From assembly GCA_964421085.1 (NCBI GenBank), contig CAYQVO010000001.1:169028-233027 (forward strand): 64,000 nucleotides of DNA, written 5' to 3'. Positions 63,778-64,000 of this stretch are shown piece after piece (the stretch's first letter is position 1; each line of letters begins with the position of its first letter). The notes under the pieces were generated by a model. The model had not been told where the DNA came from. It made no database searches and saw nothing but the letters and a program-made list of their open reading frames with translations. The position numbers and the translations under genes are program-made. Source of the stretch: CAYQVO01 sp964421085 (GTDB lineage: Bacteria; Bdellovibrionota_C; UBA2361; CAYQVO01).

Positions 63778-63899
63778 TGGCGACGGGTGGAATCACGGTA
63801 TTGTTACGTTCGATTTCACCCGTTGCATGCCCCTCCAAGGGGCAGCGATGTTGGCGCAGCCAACTCGCGGGGTGAAAATCTGGCGACGGGTGGAATCAC
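63778..63899. repeat. 103-bp-spaced direct repeat with an inverted copy
   Basis: TGGCGACGGGTGGAATCAC occurs at 63778-63796 and again at 63881-63899. An inverted, one-mismatch form of its core (GATTTCACCCGT) lies at about 63812-63823. The unit therefore contains two direct copies and one inverted copy within 122 bp. No gene covers this stretch (63682-63929). Confidence 0.75.
63828..63864. repeat. Two consecutive perfect hairpins
   Basis: TGCCCCT-CCA-AGGGGCA (63828-63844, 7-bp stem) is followed after five bases by GTTGGC-GCA-GCCAAC (63850-63864, 6-bp stem). Both lie between the two copies of the 19-bp repeat. A further hairpin CCGATGATT/AATCATCGG (63927-63951) overlaps the start of the last gene. 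The arrangement looks like structured RNA or a recombination site rather than a terminator, since no T-run follows. Confidence 0.7.
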
Positions 63900-63929
63900 A
63901 ACACAGCATTGCTCTCTCTTAAAATCCCG

Positions 63930-64000
63930 ATGATTCACGTCAAATCATCGGAACAAGCCGACTTAAAGACTCTGGCGAATCTGTGCGAACAGTCCCAGGG
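63930..64000 (+). CDS. Start of an unidentified gene (partial)
   Basis: From the ATG at 63930 an open frame (MIHVKSSEQADLKTLANLCE) runs to the window edge. An in-frame TTG lies seven codons upstream. There is no clear ribosome site, and the first codons overlap a hairpin. Twenty-three residues are too few to name a family. Confidence 0.35.
   Translation, partial: MIHVKSSEQADLKTLANLCEQSQ

Noticed and set aside
63778..63899. Possible CRISPR array or integron attC site
   Set aside because: Only two direct copies with a 103-bp spacing exist, and the GCCAAC/GTTGGC hairpin does not fit the attC R'/R'' consensus.
1..64000. tRNA, rRNA, tmRNA and RNase P RNA genes
   Set aside because: Intergenic regions were scanned by eye for T-loop (GGTTCRANYCC) and other conserved motifs; none was convincing. 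A covariance-model search would be decisive.

Overview
The window looks like a scaffold from a didermic (Gram-negative-type) bacterium, probably assembled from short reads or a metagenome. Runs of exactly 10 N at four places (20289, 32970, 49799) and 19 N at 54433 mark assembly gaps, and three of them cut through genes. The diderm assignment rests on a lipoprotein TolC/MFP/RND efflux operon, a LysM lipoprotein with a lipobox and many Sec signal peptides. A ferredoxin-linked 2-oxoacid oxidoreductase operon, a eukaryote-like GT3 glycogen synthase, BatABCD-type aerotolerance genes and a CbpA/ClpB chaperone pair suggest an anaerobic or facultative lineage outside the best-studied phyla. I cannot name the phylum from sequence alone. 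No rRNA, tRNA or CRISPR array was recognised.

Layout. 1-3042: end of a bat operon (batA tail, a batB-batC fusion, batD). 3424-5095: two minus-strand unknowns, one with a CHAP/NlpC-like C-terminus. 5183-17439: mostly housekeeping genes (cysS, pdxH, a polyol-type dehydrogenase, a Crp-family regulator, cysE, an ACT-malic enzyme, a HARP-like SNF2 helicase, a TrmJ-type methyltransferase) with several orphan small proteins and one phosphoribosyltransferase-like orphan. 17494-21476: divergent GT3 glycogen synthase and GH13 enzyme. 22913-25632: ferredoxin-dependent 2-oxoacid oxidoreductase (order D-A-B-C). 25845-28275: a HerA-like ATPase and an unknown protein separated by a strong terminator palindrome. 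28344-34093: tripartite RND efflux operon. 34144-41639: secreted protein, LysM lipoprotein, sulfatase-fold membrane enzyme, clpB, cbpA and a small secreted protein. 41823-45777: a methyltransferase, a gene remnant and a Ca2+-type P-ATPase.

From about 45.8 kb the character changes to accessory DNA: a truncated HigB toxin remnant, an unknown gene with a C-terminal motif that recurs in a neighbouring fragment, and then a compact deoxy-aminosugar cassette (47.2-53.6 kb). The cassette holds an NDP-hexose 2,3-dehydratase, a Gfo/Idh/MocA ketoreductase, a DegT aminotransferase, a GtrB-like GT2, a multi-membrane GT87-like protein and a NeuD-like acyltransferase. After a DUF2845 protein comes an insertion-sequence graveyard (54.4-60.4 kb): an IS91-like transposase remnant that abuts a degenerate IS3 element with recognisable terminal repeats, a large unknown gene, an 18-bp perfect hairpin, a retropepsin-like fragment, a HEAT-repeat protein, and an IS256-family element whose transposase lost its catalytic core in frame. 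The window ends with a secreted beta-helix protein, a membrane gene broken by frameshifts, a repeat/hairpin cluster and the start of one more gene.

Functional themes are central carbon and glycogen metabolism, envelope maintenance and export, protein quality control, and surface glycan modification. The most interesting unexplained items are the deoxy-aminosugar cassette, the phosphoribosyltransferase-like orphan at 16348, the orphan HerA-like ATPase, the CHAP-containing protein at 3857 and the internally deleted IS256 element.
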